Assembly: GCA_018823835.1 (NCBI GenBank)
Contig: JAHJHT010000004.1
Location: forward strand, 186,001 to 250,000
Origin: Alphaproteobacteria bacterium
GTDB taxonomy: Bacteria > Pseudomonadota > Alphaproteobacteria > Rhizobiales > Rhizobiaceae
Direction: 5' to 3'
DNA: 64,000 nt
Both the position numbers and the translations under genes were made by a program. Of this stretch, positions 55,888 through 64,000 are shown one piece after another (the stretch's first letter is position 1; each line of letters starts with the position of its first letter). The notes beneath the pieces are model-generated. The model saw nothing but the letters and a program-made list of their open reading frames with translations, was not told where the DNA came from and made no database searches.

Positions 55888-57180
55888 ATGGCCACCACCC
55901 TTCGCCAGACCGACACCGATTTCGAGGAGCGCTTCACAGCCTTCCTCGGCGCCAAGCGCGAAGCCTCGGCAGACGTCGACGCCGTGGTGCGCGAGATCAT
56001 TGCGCGGATTCGCGCCGAAGGCGACGCGGCGCTGGCCGACTACACGAAGAAATTCGACCGGGTCGATCTCTCGGCGATCGGCTTTGCGGTAACGCCGCAG
56101 GAGATCAAGGACGCCTATGGCGCGGCCGACGCGGGCACGATCGAGGCGCTTACCTTCGCGCGTGATCGCATCCGAAGCCACCACGCGCGCCAGAAACCCG
56201 CCGACGACCGCTATACCGACGCCTCGGGCGTCGAGCTCGGCTCGCGCTGGACAGCCATCGAGGCGGTCGGCCTCTACGTGCCGGGCGGCACGGCGAGCTA
56301 TCCGAGTTCGGTGCTGATGAACGCGGTTCCCGCAGTGGTGGCAGGCTGCGAGCGCATCGTCATGGTGGTGCCGGCGCCGGGCGGCGTCATCAACCCGCTG
56401 GTGCTGGTGGCGGCCGACATTGCCGGCGTGTCGGAGATTTACAAGATCGGCGGCGCGCAGGCGATCGCGGCCCTTGCCTATGGTACCGAGAGCATCCGCC
56501 CTGTCGCCAAGATAGTCGGCCCGGGCAATGCCTATGTGGCGGCCGCCAAGCGGCAGGTGTTCGGGACGGTGGGCATCGACATGATCGCCGGGCCGTCCGA
56601 GGTTTTGGTGGTAGCCGACGGCAGCAACGACCCGGAATGGATCGCTGCCGACCTTCTGGCGCAGGCCGAGCACGATGTCGCCGCGCAATCGATCCTGATC
56701 ACCGACGACGACGCCTTCGCCGACGCCGTCGAGGCGGCGGTCGAGCGCCAGATCAAGACGCTTTCGCGCGGCGGGATCGCAGCGCAAAGCTGGCGCGACT
56801 ACGGCACGGTGATCCTGGTCGAGGACCTGGCGGGCTCGGTGGCGCTTGCCGACCGGATCGCGGCCGAGCATGTCGAACTGGCTCTAGACGACGCGGAAGG
56901 CTATTTCGCGCGGCTGCGCAATGCGGGCGCGGTGTTTCTCGGCCGGCATACGCCGGAAGTGATCGGCGACTATGTCGGCGGCTCCAACCATGTTCTGCCG
57001 ACGGCGCGCTCGGCGCGCTTCTCGTCCGGCCTGTCGGTGCTCGACTTCGTAAAGCGCACCTCGGTGCTGAAGCTCGGGCCGGAGCAGCTGCGGCTGCTGG
57101 CGCCGGCCGCGATCGACCTGGCAAAGGCGGAGGGGCTGGACGCGCATGGGCGCTCCGTCGCGATCCGGCTCAACCTGTAA
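55888..57180 (+). CDS. hisD: Histidinol dehydrogenase
   Basis: Final two steps of histidine synthesis: oxidises L-histidinol to L-histidine with two NAD+. 430 residues, standard. Signatures are [34 protein letters not shown] (NAD loop), the [15 protein letters not shown] block, [12 protein letters not shown] and the C-terminal [19 protein letters not shown] with Zn-ligand residues. It starts 11 bases after DUF2948 and leads to UPF0262 after one base. Confidence 0.97.
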   Translation: MATTLRQTDTDFEERFTAFLGAKREASADVDAVVREIIARIRAEGDAALADYTKKFDRVDLSAIGFAVTPQEIKDAYGAADAGTIEALTFARDRIRSHHARQKPADDRYTDASGVELGSRWTAIEAVGLYVPGGTASYPSSVLMNAVPAVVAGCERIVMVVPAPGGVINPLVLVAADIAGVSEIYKIGGAQAIAALAYGTESIRPVAKIVGPGNAYVAAAKRQVFGTVGIDMIAGPSEVLVVADGSNDPEWIAADLLAQAEHDVAAQSILITDDDAFADAVEAAVERQIKTLSRGGIAAQSWRDYGTVILVEDLAGSVALADRIAAEHVELALDDAEGYFARLRNAGAVFLGRHTPEVIGDYVGGSNHVLPTARSARFSSGLSVLDFVKRTSVLKLGPEQLRLLAPAAIDLAKAEGLDAHGRSVAIRLNL

Positions 57181-57181
57181 T

Positions 57182-57667
57182 ATGGCAGAGGACGGCCGCG
57201 ACAATTGCAGGCTGATCGACGTCGAGCTCGACGAATCGATCGGCCGCGCCACGCCTGATGTCGAGCATGAGCGCGCCGTCGCGATCTTCGACCTGATCGA
57301 GGAAAACAGCTTCGCACCGGTCGATGATCCGGTCGGCGGCCCCTACAAGCTCAAACTGTCGATTGCCGAATCCCGGCTGGTGTTCTCGGTCAGCCGCGAG
57401 AACGGGGATCCCGTGGTCACCCACATCCTGTCGCTGACGCCGTTCCGGCGCATCGTCAAGGACTACTACATGATCTGCGAGAGCTATTACGAGGCGATCC
57501 GCATCTCGACGCCAAGCCAGATCGAGGCTATCGACATGGGCCGGCGCGGCCTGCACGACGACGGCTCGCAGACGCTGATGGACAGGCTGGCCGGCAAGAT
57601 CGACATCGACTTCAGCACGGCGCGCAGGCTGTTCACGCTGGTCTGCGTGCTGCACTGGAGGGGATAG
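57182..57667 (+). CDS. UPF0262 family protein
   Basis: A 161-residue protein of UPF0262: [32 protein letters not shown], and [20 protein letters not shown]. These are conserved in alphaproteobacteria next to hisD; no activity is known. It starts one base after the hisD stop. The stop is followed directly by the coding region of the phosphatase at 57671. Confidence 0.92.
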   Translation: MAEDGRDNCRLIDVELDESIGRATPDVEHERAVAIFDLIEENSFAPVDDPVGGPYKLKLSIAESRLVFSVSRENGDPVVTHILSLTPFRRIVKDYYMICESYYEAIRISTPSQIEAIDMGRRGLHDDGSQTLMDRLAGKIDIDFSTARRLFTLVCVLHWRG

Positions 57668-57670
57668 AAG

Positions 57671-58111
57671 CTGACCGGCGGCCCGCCTCCCCGCTCCGTG
57701 CTGTTCATGTGCCGTATGAACACGGTGCGCTCGCCGATGGCCGAGTGCCTCGCGCGCTCCATGCTGCCGGGCTCGACCTTCATAGCCTCGGCCGGACTGC
57801 ATGCCGGCGAGCCCGATCCCTTCGTCGAGGCCGTGCTTGCCGATGCCGGGCTGACACTCGGGGAACGGCATCCTCGGACGATCGACGATCTCGAGGACCT
57901 CTATTTCGACCTCATCGTGACGCTGGCACCGGAGGCGCACCATGCGGCGCTGGAACTGACGCGCACGCTGGCGGTGGACGTGGAATACTGGCCGACGGCC
58001 GACCCGACATCGGCGCGCGGGTCGCGCGAGCACATACTTGCCGCCTACCGCGACGTGTGCGACCGGCTGAAGGCGCGGATCGAGGCCCGATTTACCCCCG
58101 GGACGACATGA
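57671..58111 (+). CDS. Low-molecular-weight phosphatase family protein (likely CTG start)
   Basis: A 146-residue protein of the LMW-phosphatase/arsenate-reductase fold. The P-loop C-x5-R is CRMNTVR, followed by SPMAECLAR; the acid-loop region near the end has EYWPTADPT with the general-acid Asp. No ATG/GTG/TTG gives the usual N-terminus. A CTG at 57671 lies seven bases after a perfect GGAGGGG (57657-57663) and in frame restores TGGPPPRSVLFM; the first GTG (57698) and ATG (57707) lack a ribosome site. The CTG start is therefore inferred. Substrate unknown; it lies in the infA-maf region. Confidence 0.75.
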   Translation: MTGGPPPRSVLFMCRMNTVRSPMAECLARSMLPGSTFIASAGLHAGEPDPFVEAVLADAGLTLGERHPRTIDDLEDLYFDLIVTLAPEAHHAALELTRTLAVDVEYWPTADPTSARGSREHILAAYRDVCDRLKARIEARFTPGTT

Positions 58112-58122
58112 TTTAAAGCGTG

Positions 58123-58151
58123 TTCACAAAGCGGCGACAATCATATAGGTT
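58123..58151 (+). promoter_or_regulatory. Possible infA promoter
   Basis: TTCACA (58123-58128) and TAGGTT (58146-58151) with a 17-base spacer, about 50 bases before the infA start in an AT-rich patch that interrupts the GC-rich genes. The hexamers match the consensus only partly. Confidence 0.35.
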
Positions 58152-58202
58152 CCGCGCAATTCCGGGCAGGCCGCCGGAAACGATCCAAAATAAAGGTAGA
58201 GA

Positions 58203-58421
58203 ATGCCGAAGGAAGAAGTCCTCGAATTTCCGGGCACCGTGACCGAGCTTTTGCCGAACGCGATGTTTCGGGTGAAGCTCGAAAACGAGCACGAAATCAT
58301 TGCCCACACCGCCGGACGCATGCGCAAGAACCGCATCCGCGTCCTGACCGGCGACAAGGTCCTCGTTGAAATGACGCCCTACGATCTGACCAAGGGCCGC
58401 ATCACCTATCGCTTCAAATAG
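58203..58421 (+). CDS. infA: Translation initiation factor IF-1
   Basis: A 72-residue OB-fold factor of the 30S A site: [20 protein letters not shown], then [20 protein letters not shown] and the end [13 protein letters not shown]. All match IF-1 and the length is exact. It is followed after 24 bases by maf and preceded by its own likely promoter. Confidence 0.98.
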   Translation: MPKEEVLEFPGTVTELLPNAMFRVKLENEHEIIAHTAGRMRKNRIRVLTGDKVLVEMTPYDLTKGRITYRFK

Positions 58422-58445
58422 GACGGCCGCTGGCCGCGTGTCCGG

Positions 58446-59075
58446 ATGAGCGTTTTCCAGAAGCTTGTGCTGGCGTCCGGTTCGGCGCGGCGCATTGAGT
58501 TGCTGCAGCAGGCAGGCATCGAGCCTGACCGCCTGTTGCCGGCCGACATCGACGAGACGCCGCTCCGCTCCGAGCATCCGCGGTCGCTGGCCAAGCGCCT
58601 GGCCAAGGAAAAGGCGCAGAAGGCGCTTGCCTCGCTGAAGACCGAGGCCGACTACGCCCCCTGCTTCGTGCTTGCCGCCGACACGGTGGTGGCGCTCGGC
58701 CGGCGCATCCTGCCCAAGGCCGAGATGATCGACGAGGCGTCGAACTGCCTGCAGATGCTGTCGGGGCGCACGCACCGCGTCTATTCGGCCGTCTGCCTGA
58801 TCGCGCCGTCCGGAAAGGTGCGCCAGCGGCTTGTCGAGAGCCGGGTGCGCTTCAAGCGCATCAGCCGCGAGGAACTGGAAAGCTATCTCGCCTCGGGCGA
58901 ATGGCGCGGCAAGGCTGGCGGTTACGCCGTGCAGGGACTGGCCGGCACTTTCGTCGTCAAGCTGACGGGCTCCTATACCAATATCGTCGGGCTGCCGCTC
59001 TACGAGACCGTCGGGCTGCTCAATGCCGATGGCTACCAGGTGCACTTCAACTGGCTGTCGGGCGCGCGGGCGTGA
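58446..59075 (+). CDS. maf: Maf-like nucleoside triphosphate pyrophosphatase
   Basis: A 209-residue house-cleaning enzyme that hydrolyses noncanonical or modified NTPs (dTTP/UTP/m7GTP types). It begins [18 protein letters not shown], the Maf signature, with [31 protein letters not shown] and the C-terminal [26 protein letters not shown]. The catalytic Asp is in AADTVV. Its stop overlaps the yacG GTG start (GTGA, 59072-59075). Confidence 0.95.
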   Translation: MSVFQKLVLASGSARRIELLQQAGIEPDRLLPADIDETPLRSEHPRSLAKRLAKEKAQKALASLKTEADYAPCFVLAADTVVALGRRILPKAEMIDEASNCLQMLSGRTHRVYSAVCLIAPSGKVRQRLVESRVRFKRISREELESYLASGEWRGKAGGYAVQGLAGTFVVKLTGSYTNIVGLPLYETVGLLNADGYQVHFNWLSGARA

Positions 59076-59296
59076 GCGATATGGGTGCCAAGGTGACGCC
59101 GCTGAGACCGAAGCGGCCCTGCCCCGAATGCGGGCAGCCCTCGGCGCGCGCCACCTATCCCTTTTGCTCGCCGCGCTGCAAGGACGTCGATCTCAACCGC
59201 TGGCTCTCGGGAAGTTACGCCATTCCGGTACGCGAGGACGAGGACGAGGAAACCGGCGAGGATGCGGCCGGAACGGGCGGCCAGCACGCGGATTGA
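59072..59296 (+). CDS. yacG: DNA gyrase inhibitor YacG, zinc-binding
   Basis: A 74-residue protein with the YacG zinc site CPECGQPS near the N-terminus and [22 protein letters not shown]. YacG binds GyrB and blocks gyrase's DNA binding. The GTG at 59072, overlapping the maf stop by four bases, is the preferred start; ATG 59081 gives 71 residues. A charged DEDEETGED tail ends the protein. Confidence 0.93.
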   Translation: MSDMGAKVTPLRPKRPCPECGQPSARATYPFCSPRCKDVDLNRWLSGSYAIPVREDEDEETGEDAAGTGGQHAD

Positions 59297-59361
59297 GGCC
59301 GGCTGTCCGGGTCGGCGAAACAGCCTGCCGATTTCTCCTTCCCAAATTGCCGAACGGGCGC

Positions 59362-59389
59362 TGGACAGGCGGAAATCCCGTGCTATAAC
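59362..59389 (+). promoter_or_regulatory. Promoter of tRNA-Phe
   Basis: A -35-like TGGACA (59362-59367), 16-base spacer and TATAAC (59384-59389), the last inside GCTATAAC, which fits the alphaproteobacterial -10 consensus. It lies about 77 bases before the tRNA. Confidence 0.7.
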
Positions 59390-59466
59390 CCACCCGCTTT
59401 CGAGGGGTGCCGCAGCCCCCCGACAAGACGCGCGATGCAGCAGACGACCCAGCATCGCGATGGTAA

Positions 59467-59541
59467 GCCCAGGTAGCTCAGGGGTAGAGCAGCGGATTGA
59501 AAATCCGCGTGTCGGTGGTTCAAATCCGCCCCTGGGCACCA
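59467..59541 (+). tRNA. tRNA-Phe (anticodon GAA), CCA encoded
   Basis: A 75-base tRNA: acceptor GCCCAGG, D arm AGCTCAGGGGTAGAGC, anticodon stem GCGGA/TCCGC with loop TTGAAAA (anticodon GAA), T arm GTCGGTGGTTCAAATCC, and CCA at 59539-59541. The integrase remnant just beyond its 3' end suggests that it served as an attachment site. Confidence 0.97.
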
Positions 59542-59590
59542 CTCCAACCCATTGTTTTCATTTTGCGGCCGGGGCAGGCGTCCTGTCGCG

Positions 59591-59622
59591 GTTTGACATT
59601 CTTGTCAGCCATGTTTGACATT
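59591..59622 (+). repeat. Direct repeat after tRNA-Phe
   Basis: GTTTGACATT occurs at 59591-59600 and again at 59613-59622, period 22 bases. Possibly core-site or accessory integrase binding sequence; not proven. Confidence 0.35.
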
Positions 59623-60047
59623 TTTCATTCTCCGCCTGTTCACTTCGGTCTCGAAATCACTCGGCCGCCGCTGCCCGATCGGTCGCCAGGAGGTGCGAAA
59701 CCCGGAAAGTGTCCAAGGGTTGCCGCGCAGGGTGGCGCATAGCGTGATTGCTTCGTGCTTAGGTGCCGCCGGCAAGGCTTCGATCAAAGGCGCAGGAAGT
59801 GGAAACCATACCGCCTCGCCAGTCTTGCCGCGGCGGGCGTCGATCGGGCCCTCGGGAACCGCCGTAGGCGGAAGCCTAAGCGCGTCCTGCGGATCGAGGC
59901 CCGCAAAGCCAGCGGCAGCCGCATGTGCGCCGGCAGCGCGGCCTCAACGGCTTCCCGTTCGGCATCTGTCCATGGCCAGTTTGGCTCAGCCAGCCCACGA
60001 GGCCGGCGAACGCTTGATGCTCTGCCGGAGGGTCTTGTTATGAACAT
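59605..60047 (-). pseudogene. Decayed tyrosine recombinase (phage-type integrase)
   Basis: On the minus strand a frame starting near 60047 gives RPRGLAEPNWPWTDAERE and EAALPAHMRLPLAL; near 59905-59912 the frame shifts by one base and continues as AGLDPQDALRLPPTAVPEG, RRGKTGEAVWFPLPAP and LRGNPWTLSGFRTSWRP. Joined, this is the catalytic-domain half of a site-specific integrase of the phage type (core-domain helix, then the beta-hairpin with GKTGE). The Arg of the usual AGLR motif reads Asp, and the H-x-x-R and Tyr region at the C-terminus is missing. The gene is broken, truncated and non-functional. It lies 3' of tRNA-Phe, where such an integrase would have inserted an island. Confidence 0.8.
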
Positions 60048-60450
60048 GGTGCTCCCAACTCATACAAGCGCCTCATCATCGCTGCAGCAGGAATTTGTCG
60101 TGGTCCACGCGCTCGCCACGCCAGCGAGGCGGGAGCGGCATCACAAGCATGTCTAACAGATTGCGAGTATGCCATCTTTGCCGGCAAGGAACCGAACCCT
60201 TGGTCGACCCCAGGCTTGCAGCCGTGTTGATTACGTCAATAACTCCGGGAAGCGACATGCGGAGTCCGCACACGCCAACAGGCCCGATGCGAGTGCGGTT
60301 GTTTTGTCACAGTGGTTGCTCGATTTGGCTTCCGCAGGTGCATTAAGCGTATTTTGCGCTAACATTGACCAAAATGCTGTAGATGGTGGCATCATGCTGT
60401 GATCAGGTGGTAGGGTCGCTTGCGTTTGCGGGGTTGGGGTTTGTTGCGTT
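60048..60450 (+). other. Unassigned remnant region before the secretion genes
   Basis: This gap has no credible gene on either strand. Short fragments are open but not recognisable. Its composition shifts from GC-rich to AT-richer towards 60340-60450, where the tolC promoter probably lies. It may be remains of the element whose integrase decayed at 59605-60047. No terminal repeats were seen. Confidence 0.5.
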
Positions 60451-61905
60451 ATGACAGCTTGTTTTCGGACGTTGGGTATTCTCACGCCAATAGCACTCAT
60501 GATGGGTGTCACGTTTCTATCTTCCAGCGGGGCGCAGGCACTGACCTTGAATGAGGCCATCGCTGTAGCCGTCGAGTCCAACCCTGAGATCGGCCAGGCG
60601 ATAGAGAACCGCGAAGCAATCGAGTTCGAATTGCGCCAGGCAAAGGGACTGTATCTTCCAAGCATCGATCTCGAGGCTTCAACCGGTGTGCGCCGGCTTG
60701 ATAACTCTTCACGCAGGGCCCTGGATATTGAGAACGACGCGCTTTATCCTAATGAAGCCGGCGTCGTGATCACGCAGAAGCTGTTCGACAATGGCGGAAG
60801 GCGGGCCGAACTTGAACGGCAGGCGTCACGCGTCGATGGAGCCTCGTTCCGCGTCCTTGAAAGGTCGGAGTTCATCGCCCTTTCTGTCGTTCAGGATTAC
60901 CTAGAATACATGCTTCAGGCGTCGATCGTTTCGGAGGCCAAGAAGAATGCAGGCGTGCATCAGTCAATTCTCGGCGACATCCGGGAGGGCATTGAGGGCG
61001 GTGCTCTTACCGAGGTAGATCGCCAGCAGGCTGACGAGCGCCTGTTTGCCGCCAAGGCTCGGCTGCTTGAAGCAACCGAGGAGCTCGAAGCGTCAAAAAT
61101 CCGCTTCTTCAAGACTGTCGGCAAGCCTCTGACAAGTCCCAAGATGCCGGGCTCCGTAGCAACTTTCCTTCCCCGGTCGCTCGATGACGCGATCGGTCTT
61201 GCCCGCACGAACAATCCGCGCGTACACATGGCAAATAGCGACATCGACGCTGCTTCGGCCTTGGTGAACGCCGCGCGCGCCAAATTTGGTCCCGAGGTGG
61301 TTGCCGAGGGCCGCGGCAGGATCGGCACCGACATTGACGGCAACGAGGGAGATACAAACGACCTGCAGGCGCGACTGGTCCTAAGATGGAACCTATATCG
61401 AGGCGGCATCGATAAGGCCAACGAGCAAGAACAGATCCGGCGAGCCAGCGAGCAACGCATGGTGCTGCACCAAGTTCATCGCGAGATTGAGGAAGCCGTC
61501 CGCATCTCGTGGGACCGCCGCTTCAAGCAGGCCGAGATTGCGAAGACGCTGGCGAGCCAGGCGCGCACAAATGCGCAGCTTGTTTCATCCTACCGCGAGC
61601 AGTTCAAGGTCGGCCAGCGTTCGCTTCTCGACGTCCTCGATGCCCAAAATACGCGGTTCAATACGACGACGCGCGCCGACACCGCCTCATATGCAGCGCT
61701 GTTTGCCGAATACAGGTTGCTCGCGGCCACCGGGCAGTTGCTGAGCAGCATGAATGTAGCTCCCGCCAAGCAGTCCGACGCATACGCAAAGAATGAGTTC
61801 AACGTGCCGCCGACCGCGCCGACAGAAACCCATGCCCGCACCCCGTCGCAGCAGGCTAACGACTTGCCGTTCGATCTGCTCGCACCGATCCGGCAGGCAA
61901 ACTGA
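60451..61905 (+). CDS. TolC-family outer membrane protein of a type I secretion system
   Basis: A 484-residue TolC-type channel. Signal peptide to about residue 29 (FLSSSGAQA), then the two OEP repeats: LNEAIAVAVESNPEIGQAI and SLDDAIGLARTNNPRVHMAN, each opening a helical half, with the second-half RLVLRWNLYRGGIDKANEQEQ and FKVGQRSLLDVLDAQN motifs diagnostic of type I secretion TolC proteins. It makes the periplasm-spanning outer-membrane tunnel. It lies 36 bases before the ABC exporter, forming a secretion unit. Codons are less GC3-biased than in the genes upstream, which suits a mobile origin. Confidence 0.88.
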   Translation: MTACFRTLGILTPIALMMGVTFLSSSGAQALTLNEAIAVAVESNPEIGQAIENREAIEFELRQAKGLYLPSIDLEASTGVRRLDNSSRRALDIENDALYPNEAGVVITQKLFDNGGRRAELERQASRVDGASFRVLERSEFIALSVVQDYLEYMLQASIVSEAKKNAGVHQSILGDIREGIEGGALTEVDRQQADERLFAAKARLLEATEELEASKIRFFKTVGKPLTSPKMPGSVATFLPRSLDDAIGLARTNNPRVHMANSDIDAASALVNAARAKFGPEVVAEGRGRIGTDIDGNEGDTNDLQARLVLRWNLYRGGIDKANEQEQIRRASEQRMVLHQVHREIEEAVRISWDRRFKQAEIAKTLASQARTNAQLVSSYREQFKVGQRSLLDVLDAQNTRFNTTTRADTASYAALFAEYRLLAATGQLLSSMNVAPAKQSDAYAKNEFNVPPTAPTETHARTPSQQANDLPFDLLAPIRQAN

Positions 61906-61941
61906 CCCGGGCGATGCGGGCAGTCCCCGCGCACTAGGCCC

Positions 61942-64000
61942 TTGAACATTCAGCCTCAAAGCCGGTCCCCGAACGAGCAATTCAAGGCATGCTTTGCCGC
62001 GATTGCCGGGTACCTTGGCCGCCCGAGTGCCGAGACTGTCCTGTTCGCCGGATTTCCGATCGGCGATCCAAAACCCGAGTTTGCGGATATCAGGCATCTG
62101 GCAGAGCGTATCGGGCTTGATGTCGGGCATTTCGATCACCGCGACTTCTGGCGAGGTCGTTACGAACTCCCGGCGTTGATCTTCCGCAAAGATGGGCTGC
62201 CAGTCGCCCTGCTGGCCCAAAAGTCGGATTCGGAATTCCTAACCGCACCCCAGCACGATGGAAGTACCTCGATCGACAAGGCGAGCGTGCTGAAGGAATA
62301 CGTATCGGACGGGATTTCCTTCTCGATCGCTTACTCGAACTCAGTCGAAGAAATGACCGTCGGCTCGGCACCCAAGATGGAGCGGCGCCACTGGCTTACT
62401 GGCTCACTCGGCGCATTCTGGCGGTCCTATTACCGCGTCGCGCTGGCGGCGATGTTCATCAACGTAATCGCGATTGCCTCGCCGATCTTCACCATGAATG
62501 TCTATGATCGGATCCTTCCGAACAAGGCCATAGCTACGCTGTGGGTTTTGGCGATTGGCGTCGGCACGGCCATAGTGTTCGACCTACTGCTGAAGACAGC
62601 GCGCGCAGCATTGATCGACCATGCTGGTCGCAGTGCCGACCTGAAGATCTCCTACCTGCTTTTCGAGAAAGTTTTGAACACATCGCTTGCCGCGCGCCCA
62701 GCGTCGACCGGCGAATACGCCAACCGGATAACTCAGTACGAATTCGTCAGGGAATTCTTCACCTCCAACACGATCAGCGTCTTGATCGATTCAGTGTTTG
62801 TCATCGTCTTCCTGGCGGTTATCTATGCGATTGCCGGCTGGCTTGCCATCATTCCGGCCATAGCCTTTGTTTTCTCGATCATTGTCGGCCTCATCGCGCA
62901 ACAGCGCATCGGCAAGCATGTGGCGGCGTCGATGAACGAGGCGGCCCAGCGCCAGGCACTTCTGGTAGAGTCCATCTCGACTGTCGAGACGATCAAGTCG
63001 CTGCAGGCCGAATCCTATCTTCTAAGGCGCTGGCGCGAGCACTCGAAGAATGCCGCAAACACGTCTGAACGGATCAAGCAGCTTTCGGCGGCGGCGGCCA
63101 ATAGCATGCAGTTCATCCAACAGATGGTAACGGTGTCCATTGTGGTCGCCGGGGCCTATGCGTTCTCGGAAGGCCATGTTTCGACCGGTGCCATCATCGC
63201 CACGGTGATGCTCTCTGGCCGGGCGGTGGCACCGCTCGGACAGATTGCGATCACACTTTCCCGATACCGACAGGCCATGCTCTCGCTGCGCGTTCTCAAT
63301 TCGATCATGGCCCAGCCCGAAGACCGACCCGACACTGTGGGTTTCGTCAACCGGCCGATACGAACGGGGGCGATAGGCTTCCGCAATGTAGGGTTCGCAT
63401 ACCCCGAAACTGACAACGACGTGCTGACTGGCCTGACCTTCTCGATCTCACCAGGCGAACGTGTCGGCGTGATCGGGCGGATAGGATCCGGCAAGACGAC
63501 GCTCGGCCGCCTGCTCGGACGTCTGTTCCTGCCGACATCCGGAGAGATCCTGATTGATGGCATCGACATCCGACAATACCATCCGTCGGAGGTACGAAGC
63601 GCGGTCGGCATTGTCGCACAGGCTGGCGACCTCTTCTCCGGCACAGTGAAAGAGAACCTGTTGATGGCGCGCCCAGACGCCAGCGACGAGGAGATTATCG
63701 AGGCCGCGAAGGCTGCCGGCGTCGACGAGTTCGTCTCGCGACACCCGCGCGGTTACGACTTGAATGTCGGAGAAAGGGGCACCAATCTTTCTGGAGGCCA
63801 AAGGCAGGCTGTAGCAATAGCACGGTTGCTACTGACCAGACCGAAGATCGTGTTCATGGATGAGCCGTCAGGCTCTATGGATCTTGCGTCCGAGCGCATC
63901 TTGATCAAGCAACTCAAGCAAGCATTCGACATCAGCACGACGCTAATCATCTCTACCCACCGGCACAGCATGCTGGAGATTGTCGACCGGCTGATCGTGA
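61942..64000 (+). CDS. Type I secretion system ABC permease/ATPase (cut by window end)
   Basis: The frame is open from TTG 61942 to the end of the window, giving 686 residues. The first ~125 residues resemble a degenerate C39-peptidase-like domain (CFAAIAGYLGRPSAETVL, ADIRHLAERIGLDVG) rather than an active peptidase. The transmembrane domain follows (VALAAMFINVIAIASPIFTM, VYDRILPNKAIATLW), then the ATPase domain with Walker A GRIGSGKT near 512-519, LSGGQ at 616-620 and VFMDEPSGSMD. The layout matches LapB/RTX-type exporters that move unprocessed substrate. The start is uncertain, as only AGG lies near the TTG and the next ATG is far downstream. The adaptor (HlyD type) and substrate are presumably beyond the window. 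Confidence 0.87.
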   Translation, partial: MNIQPQSRSPNEQFKACFAAIAGYLGRPSAETVLFAGFPIGDPKPEFADIRHLAERIGLDVGHFDHRDFWRGRYELPALIFRKDGLPVALLAQKSDSEFLTAPQHDGSTSIDKASVLKEYVSDGISFSIAYSNSVEEMTVGSAPKMERRHWLTGSLGAFWRSYYRVALAAMFINVIAIASPIFTMNVYDRILPNKAIATLWVLAIGVGTAIVFDLLLKTARAALIDHAGRSADLKISYLLFEKVLNTSLAARPASTGEYANRITQYEFVREFFTSNTISVLIDSVFVIVFLAVIYAIAGWLAIIPAIAFVFSIIVGLIAQQRIGKHVAASMNEAAQRQALLVESISTVETIKSLQAESYLLRRWREHSKNAANTSERIKQLSAAAANSMQFIQQMVTVSIVVAGAYAFSEGHVSTGAIIATVMLSGRAVAPLGQIAITLSRYRQAMLSLRVLNSIMAQPEDRPDTVGFVNRPIRTGAIGFRNVGFAYPETDNDVLTGLTFSISPGERVGVIGRIGSGKTTLGRLLGRLFLPTSGEILIDGIDIRQYHPSEVRSAVGIVAQAGDLFSGTVKENLLMARPDASDEEIIEAAKAAGVDEFVSRHPRGYDLNVGERGTNLSGGQRQAVAIARLLLTRPKIVFMDEPSGSMDLASERILIKQLKQAFDISTTLIISTHRHSMLEIVDRLIV

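Noticed and set aside
59615-60043. A plus-strand 142-codon open frame after tRNA-Phe
   Set aside because: It is antisense to the integrase remnant and has no recognisable features.
60076-60273. A minus-strand 65-codon frame with PPRWRGERVDHDK
   Set aside because: Too short and unrecognised; it may belong to the decayed element, but nothing supports a gene call.

Overview
The window is a GC-rich chromosomal segment of an alphaproteobacterium, most likely Hyphomicrobiales of the Phyllobacteriaceae / Mesorhizobium type. The basis is gene content: the murA - DUF2948 - hisD - UPF0262 - phosphatase - infA - maf - yacG - tRNA-Phe block, a zwf-pgl-edd Entner-Doudoroff operon, a BigR-type sulfur operon, a fixNOQP-type cbb3 oxidase, and frequent GTG/TTG starts with 1-4 base stop/start overlaps. 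The genus is inferred, not proven.

Layout. 1-4320: end of an FAD amine oxidoreductase, a stand-alone Mur-ligase-like protein, an SDR and an aldehyde dehydrogenase. 4404-8567: zwf-pgl-edd with a candidate operator and a terminator. 8589-13364: a secreted vWA protein, a GlxA-type regulator, folD and proC. 13365-27232: a Wzx/Wzy-type exopolysaccharide locus (WecG/TagA glycosyltransferase, GH5 hydrolase, GINT1-like protein, GT4, polymerase, Wzz/GumC, JmjC-like cupin, flippase, two paralogous CelD/HfsK-like acyltransferases). 27254-31444: ugpBAEC importer. 31718-33261: topoisomerase IB and a GNAT. 33377-37335: BigR operon for persulfide/sulfite handling plus a SulP permease. 37366-41419: copper-stress block (DUF302, Met-rich Spy-like protein, CopA, CueR). 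41567-46174: LIV-type amino-acid ABC importer. 46189-53158: ccoNOQP, a small membrane protein, a DUF2189 protein, ccoI and ccoS, with ccoG and ccoH absent. 53474-59541: tRNA-Thr, the housekeeping block, tRNA-Phe. 59542-64000: a decayed tyrosine integrase beside tRNA-Phe, a remnant region, then a type I secretion pair (TolC and an ABC exporter cut by the window end) with less GC-biased codons; this looks like a tRNA-Phe genomic island.

How it fits together. The carbon genes feed glucose-6-phosphate to 2-keto-3-deoxy-6-phosphogluconate (eda is not here). The polysaccharide locus combines an HfsJ-type glycosyltransferase family and an HfsK-type acyltransferase family, both known from the Caulobacter holdfast, with a JmjC-like protein and a GINT1-like protein. 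It is the best candidate here for an undescribed system. The sulfur, copper and cbb3 blocks are compact stress/respiration modules with recognisable operators (a CueR promoter, a FixK/FNR-like box, an inverted repeat before the bigR operon). No rRNA, CRISPR array, complete insertion sequence or replication origin was seen.
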